Shown piece by piece: positions 5,322 through 8,817 of a DNA stretch of 8,817 nucleotides. Each line of letters starts with the position of its first letter. Within the stretch, counting starts at the first letter, position 1. This stretch comes from Porphyromonadaceae bacterium UBA4702 (GTDB taxonomy: Bacteria > Bacteroidota > Bacteroidia > Bacteroidales > Muribaculaceae). Made by a program: the position numbers and the translations under genes. Location of the stretch: positions 1 through 8,817 of the forward strand of contig DHKE01000026.1 of the NCBI GenBank assembly GCA_002404675.1. Reading direction: 5' to 3'. The notes beneath the pieces were generated by a model. It was not told where the DNA came from and did not search any database. It saw only the letters and a list, made by a program, of their open reading frames with translations.

Positions 5322-7352
5322 ATGGAAATCAATCCCCAAATTCTCAACACAGCCGCAGACAACCTGCGTGTGCTCATCGCCCAAATGGTCGAGACTGCCA
5401 AGTCAGGACACCCGGGCGGCGCAATGGGCGGCGCAGACTTTGCCAACGTCCTCTTCTCAAAGTACCTGGTCTACGACCCCAACAACCCGACATGGATAGC
5501 CCGCGACAGGTTCTTCCTCGACCCGGGACACATGTCCCCGATGCTCTACGGCGTGCTTGCACTCTCCGGCAAGTTCACTATTGACGAACTCAAGCAGTTC
5601 CGCCAGTGGGGCAGCGAAACGCCAGGCCACCCGGAACTCAATCCGGCTCGCGGCATCGAAAACACGTCAGGCCCTCTCGGACAGGGACACGTCATGGCTG
5701 TCGGCTGCGCCATTGCCGAGCGTTTCCTCGTTGCCCGCTTCGGCGAAACCCTTGCCCACAAGACATACGCATACATATCTGACGGCGGCATTCAGGAGGA
5801 AGTGTCACAGGGTGCCGGCCGCATTGCCGGACACCTCGGATTGAGCAACCTAATAATGTTCTATGACGCCAACGACGTGCAGCTCTCCACCACTGTTGAC
5901 GAGGTGACATCCGAGGACACTGCTGCCAAATACCGCGCATGGGGTTGGAACGTCCTCGAAATCAACGGCTCAGACCCAGTCGCAATTTGCGGCGCGCTCG
6001 AAGTTGCCAACCAGGAACGTCGCCGCCCTACCCTCATCATCGGCCACACCATAATGGCTCGCGGTGCTGTCACTGCCGACGGCAAGTCGATGGAAGGCTG
6101 GGTATCGACCCACGGCCAGCCCATCTCCAAGGCCGGCGCTGACATGGCAGCCACAATACGCAACCTCGGAGGTAATCCCGAGAATCCATGGGAGGTACGT
6201 CCCGAGACTGCAGAGCTGTATGAACAGCGGCGCAAACAGCTCGCCGACATTGCAGCAGCCCGCCACAATGCCGAAAACGAATGGCGCAAGAAGAACCCTG
6301 AACTCGCCAAGACACTCGACGGATACATCGCCGGCAAACTCCCCGAACTCGACTGGGACAAGGTGGTTGTCAAGCCCAACAGCGCGACACGCGCCGCTTC
6401 CGCAGCTGTCCTCTCATTCCTTGCCGAAAACATCGGCAACATGATTGTCTCAAGCGCAGACCTCGCCAACTCCGACAAGACTGACGGCTTCCTCAAGAAG
6501 ACAAGCCAAATCGAGCCTGGCGACTTCAACGGCGCGTTCTTGCAGTCTGGCGTGGCAGAACTCACAATGGCGTGCATCATGAACGGCATAGCACTCCACG
6601 GCGGAATGTACGCCGCGTGCGGTACATTCTTCGTGTTTTCAGACTACATGAAGCCGGCTATACGCATCTCAGCCCTCATGGAGCAGCCTGTGAAATACAT
6701 CTTCACCCACGATGCGTTCCGTGTCGGCGAGGACGGCCCGACTCACGAGCCTGTCGAGCAGGAAGCACAGATACGTCTGCTCGAGCAGATGAACAACCTC
6801 TCCGGCCGCCCCGCAGCACTCGTGCTACGTCCCGCAGACGCTGCCGAGACTGTGGCTTGCTACCGCATGGCGATGGAAAACACCGAGTCTCCCTCGGTAA
6901 TGATACTCTCACGCCAGGACATCAAGGACATTCCCGGCGACGACCGCCGCAAACAGGCATTCGGCGCAGTCCGCGGCGGATATGAGGTAATGACAGCTGA
7001 AAACCCTGATGTTGTGCTTGTAGCCGACGGAAGCGAGGTGTCCCTGCTCTGCGACGTGGCTGAATCGCTGAAACAGGACGGCATACACACCCGCGTCGTG
7101 TCTATGCCCTCTATCGGCGTGTTCACTCGCCAGGACAAGGCATACCGCGACAGCATCCTCCCGGAAGGCGTGCCAACATTCGCGCTCACCGCCGGCCTGC
7201 CCGCGACATTCTACCCGATCAGCCGCGACAACTGGCGCATTTTCGGCCTCAAACGCTTCGGCGCATCAGCCCCGTACAAGGTTTTGGACGAAAAATTCGG
7301 CTATACGACCGAAAATATTGCATCTGAGGTCAAACAAATGATTAAGAAATAG
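5322..7352 (+). CDS. tkt: Transketolase (EC 2.2.1.1), Bacteroidota-type with SDG motif
   Basis: The 676-residue cytoplasmic, ThDP-dependent enzyme moves two-carbon units between ketose and aldose phosphates in the non-oxidative pentose phosphate pathway. The three usual regions are present: PP domain (about 1-330), Pyr domain (about 355-525) and C-terminal domain (about 545-676). Conserved points include His30 (SGHPGGAMG), His70 (DPGHMSP), SGPLGQG, the ThDP/metal motif with Asp154 and Asn184 at the same spacing as in E. coli TktA, the catalytic Glu413 (GVAEL), the FSDY segment, and His463 in FTHDAFRVGEDGPTHEP. The ThDP motif starts SDGGIQEE rather than the classical GDGxxxEG, which I recall from a subgroup of Bacteroidota transketolases. 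Length is close to the usual 660-680. It probably shares a transcript with the transporter, linking sugar uptake to pentose metabolism. DXS is unlikely given the transketolase-specific GEDGPTHEPVEQ stretch and domain order. Confidence 0.93.
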   Translation: MEINPQILNTAADNLRVLIAQMVETAKSGHPGGAMGGADFANVLFSKYLVYDPNNPTWIARDRFFLDPGHMSPMLYGVLALSGKFTIDELKQFRQWGSETPGHPELNPARGIENTSGPLGQGHVMAVGCAIAERFLVARFGETLAHKTYAYISDGGIQEEVSQGAGRIAGHLGLSNLIMFYDANDVQLSTTVDEVTSEDTAAKYRAWGWNVLEINGSDPVAICGALEVANQERRRPTLIIGHTIMARGAVTADGKSMEGWVSTHGQPISKAGADMAATIRNLGGNPENPWEVRPETAELYEQRRKQLADIAAARHNAENEWRKKNPELAKTLDGYIAGKLPELDWDKVVVKPNSATRAASAAVLSFLAENIGNMIVSSADLANSDKTDGFLKKTSQIEPGDFNGAFLQSGVAELTMACIMNGIALHGGMYAACGTFFVFSDYMKPAIRISALMEQPVKYIFTHDAFRVGEDGPTHEPVEQEAQIRLLEQMNNLSGRPAALVLRPADAAETVACYRMAMENTESPSVMILSRQDIKDIPGDDRRKQAFGAVRGGYEVMTAENPDVVLVADGSEVSLLCDVAESLKQDGIHTRVVSMPSIGVFTRQDKAYRDSILPEGVPTFALTAGLPATFYPISRDNWRIFGLKRFGASAPYKVLDEKFGYTTENIASEVKQMIKK

Positions 7353-7382
7353 TTTGCGAACAGAATTTTTATTGTAACTTTG
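7353..7382 (+). promoter_or_regulatory. Strong candidate Bacteroidota promoter for ompA
   Basis: TTTG (7353-7356), directly after the transketolase stop, is followed after 18 bases by TAACTTTG (7375-7382), an exact TAnnTTTG box. Transcription would start near 7388 and give a leader of about 120 nt. The -7 box is largely framed by a 7-bp inverted repeat, TTATTGT (7369-7375) with ACAATAA (7384-7390). Confidence 0.65.
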
Positions 7383-7399
7383 CACAATAATCGTAGGCT

Positions 7400-7451
7400 C
7401 GCCCTTTTCGCTCCCTCCAAGCGGAGGGATACAAGGCAGCAATGCCGGGCG
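7400..7451 (+). promoter_or_regulatory. Predicted three-way-junction leader of the ompA mRNA
   Basis: Three nested stems can form together. CGCCC (7400-7404) pairs with GGGCG (7447-7451) as the closing stem. Inside it TCCCTCC (7412-7418) pairs perfectly with GGAGGGA (7423-7429) around an AAGC loop, and GGCA (7435-7438) pairs with TGCC (7443-7446) around a GCAA tetraloop, directly abutting the closing stem so they could stack. The element is GC-rich between AT-rich flanks and sits within the long leader. It may stabilise the mRNA or regulate translation. It matches no riboswitch class that I recognise. Confidence 0.45.
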
Positions 7452-7509
7452 CAGAGGGTATGCATACGGTAAAAGTGAATAAAATTATAACTATTAATAT
7501 TGTTGTTTT

Positions 7510-8724
7510 ATGAAAAAACTTGGATTACTTGCTCTGGCTGCTGCCGCTGTATGCGGTACATCAGCAGCTTCTGCCCAGGAAGTGACCTATGTTGAGGATT
7601 GCTCACAGGGCCTGTTGATCAATCGTGCTCCGAACAACTGGTTCATCACCGCTCAGGGTGGTGCAAACATCTTGTTCTCTCACCACGATGTTCACGCAAA
7701 ATTCCAAAACCGTATCGGCCCGCAGGCCAACCTCTTCGTCGGCAAGTGGGTAACTCCCGTGTTCGGATTCCGCATGGGTGCTTCTTGGATCATGCCCAAG
7801 GGCGCTACTGTTGAAGACGGATTCTTCCGCAAGATGAACGCCGGCACTCTCGACGGCAACAGCAACTACTACGATGAGAAATTCATGGGCCTCGGTCCGG
7901 AATTCGACATCCTCGTCAACCTCACCAACTGGTGGTGCGGCTACAAGCCCAACCGCGTCTACAATGCAGTCCTCCACGGAGGTGCTGGTGCATACTGGAC
8001 ATTCGCCCGCCGTTTCAAAGGCGACGACATCAAGTGGCGTGCTGCCCACAACACTATGCTGTTCGCAAACATCGGTCTGCAGAACAACTTCCGCGTGTCT
8101 AAGCACGTTGACATCTTCGTTGACGCTCAGTTCGAGATCATCGACATGAACAACACTGACGCTTACTGCGACTACAACGCATACTTCACAGCAAGCCTCA
8201 ACGCCGGTTTCACTTACAACTTCGGCAAGACTGACTGGAACTGCCCCGTTACCGCTGTTTGCCCCACTTGGAAGTACACCGACGCAGAGGGTGACGCTCT
8301 CGTTGCCAAGCTCGCCCAGGCTGACCGCAAGATCCGCGACCTCCAGGCTCAGCTCGACGACTGCCTCAACCGCCCCGTTGAGCAGAAAGTGGCTAAGTGC
8401 GAAGGCCTCGCTACTATCTACTACCCCATCAACGTCTACACTCTCGACAAGCGCGACAAGATGCTCCTCAACTCTGTTGCAGAGGTCATGAAGAACAACT
8501 CAAACCAGACTTACACTCTGACTGGTTGGGCTGACAACTACACCGGCACTGACGAAATCAACACTCGTCTCCGTCACAACCGTGTAAACGGCGTGAAGGA
8601 CTATCTCATCGGCCGTGGTGTCAACGCTGATCAACTCGAGGCCGGCATCGACGCTAACAACCTCACTGACTTCGGTGAGAAGTGCGCTCCGCTCGACCGC
8701 GCTGTGACTATCGCAGAAAAATAA
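7510..8724 (+). CDS. OmpA family outer-membrane beta-barrel protein with peptidoglycan-binding domain
   Basis: The 404-residue precursor has a signal peptide (MKKLGLLALAAAAVCGTSAASA, likely cleavage before Gln23). Residues about 23-245 are aromatic and glycine-rich alternating segments typical of an outer-membrane beta-barrel. A short heptad-like segment (about 258-288, EGDALVAKLAQADRKIRDLQ) links to the OmpA-like domain (about 298-404). There Asp342, Asn351 and Arg358 align with the E. coli OmpA residues around Asp271, Asn279 and Arg286 that hold peptidoglycan, and DRAVTI ends the domain as in Bacteroidales homologues. It likely anchors the outer membrane to the cell wall and is probably a major surface antigen. 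The gene uses more GCT, GTT, ACT and CGT codons than its C-ending-rich neighbours, fitting high expression. The mature protein contains eight cysteines, unusual for a barrel protein. It has its own promoter, leader and terminator, so it is probably monocistronic. Confidence 0.92.
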   Translation: MKKLGLLALAAAAVCGTSAASAQEVTYVEDCSQGLLINRAPNNWFITAQGGANILFSHHDVHAKFQNRIGPQANLFVGKWVTPVFGFRMGASWIMPKGATVEDGFFRKMNAGTLDGNSNYYDEKFMGLGPEFDILVNLTNWWCGYKPNRVYNAVLHGGAGAYWTFARRFKGDDIKWRAAHNTMLFANIGLQNNFRVSKHVDIFVDAQFEIIDMNNTDAYCDYNAYFTASLNAGFTYNFGKTDWNCPVTAVCPTWKYTDAEGDALVAKLAQADRKIRDLQAQLDDCLNRPVEQKVAKCEGLATIYYPINVYTLDKRDKMLLNSVAEVMKNNSNQTYTLTGWADNYTGTDEINTRLRHNRVNGVKDYLIGRGVNADQLEAGIDANNLTDFGEKCAPLDRAVTIAEK

Positions 8725-8741
8725 TTCCCGATAACTCATAA

Positions 8742-8759
8742 TCCGGGTTCTCGCCCGGA
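8742..8759 (+). terminator. Stem-loop between ompA stop and main terminator
   Basis: TCCGGG (8742-8747) pairs with CCCGGA (8754-8759) around a TTCTCG loop, 17 bases after the ompA stop. It is followed by AAATATATG rather than a U-run. It is more likely a 3' stabilising hairpin in tandem with the strong terminator just downstream. Confidence 0.45.
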
Positions 8760-8765
8760 AAATAT

Positions 8766-8802
8766 ATGTGGGTGTGCCAAATTTGGCACACCCACATTTT
8801 TT
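8766..8802 (+). terminator. Strong rho-independent terminator of ompA
   Basis: Bases 8766-8797 form a perfect 32-base palindrome: ATGTGGGTGTGCC, then AAATTT in the centre, then the exact complement. A run of six T follows (8797-8802). It begins 41 bases after the ompA stop codon. The stem shares GGGTGTG/CACACCC with the hairpin behind the minus-strand gene at the other end of the window. An A-run before the reverse-strand stem is only partial, so it is mainly a plus-strand terminator. Confidence 0.85.
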
Positions 8803-8803
8803 A

Positions 8804-8817
8804 TGCGCAGCCCAGTA
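8804..8817 (+). repeat. Composite 3'-end repeat, right copy tail
   Basis: TGCGCAGCCCAGTA (8804-8817) is the reverse complement of TACTGGCTGCGCA at 79-91 apart from one extra C. It follows the terminator just as the left copy follows its hairpin. At the left end the next bases are the GGGACACGGC palindrome; here the window stops exactly at that point. Confidence 0.55.

Noticed and set aside
5861..6589. A 242-residue open frame antisense to transketolase
   Set aside because: Ser/Arg-rich with no motif; the sense strand encodes an unmistakable transketolase.
7510..7575. Possible lipoprotein signal in the OmpA protein (Cys15)
   Set aside because: The residues before Cys15 (AAV) do not form a lipobox, and a standard signal peptidase I site (ASA-Q) follows.

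Overview
This window looks like a chromosomal segment of a Bacteroidota member of the order Bacteroidales, possibly Muribaculaceae-like (the family is an inference). Reasons: a DUF4494 gene, a family I know only from Bacteroidota; a T9SS-type C-terminal sorting domain; the Bacteroidales form of OmpA; a transketolase with a divergent SDGGIQEE motif; A-rich start regions without Shine-Dalgarno sequences; and several upstream regions matching the Bacteroides promoter pattern (TTG/TTTG, about 18-22 nt, TAnnTTTG).

Layout, left to right. Bases 1-151 hold palindromic repeats and a terminator-like hairpin. A minus-strand gene (152-2338) encodes a secreted T9SS-cargo protein of unknown function. A 296-bp divergent intergenic region (2339-2634) carries a candidate promoter for each side and two helically phased direct-repeat pairs. 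The plus strand then carries DUF4494 and yggS, overlapping by ATGA (2635-3746). Next come an FHS/FucP-type sugar transporter and a transketolase (3881-7352), probably one operon for sugar import and pentose-phosphate metabolism. Last is a probably highly expressed OmpA-type outer-membrane protein (7510-8724) with its own promoter, a structured 5' leader and a strong terminator.

The gene content is mostly ordinary housekeeping and envelope functions; I see no defence system, CRISPR array, integrase or transposase. The most notable signal is non-coding. Both outward-facing ends carry the same composite 3' element: a GGGTGTG/CACACCC hairpin followed by a TGCGCAGCC(C)AGTA tail. At the left end this runs into a GGACACGGC/GCCGTGTCC palindrome family, and the right end stops just where that palindrome would be expected. 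This suggests a dispersed repeat attached to gene 3' ends, which may also have set the contig boundaries. Other points of interest are a perfect 9-bp inverted repeat over the transporter promoter and a predicted three-way-junction leader on the ompA mRNA.
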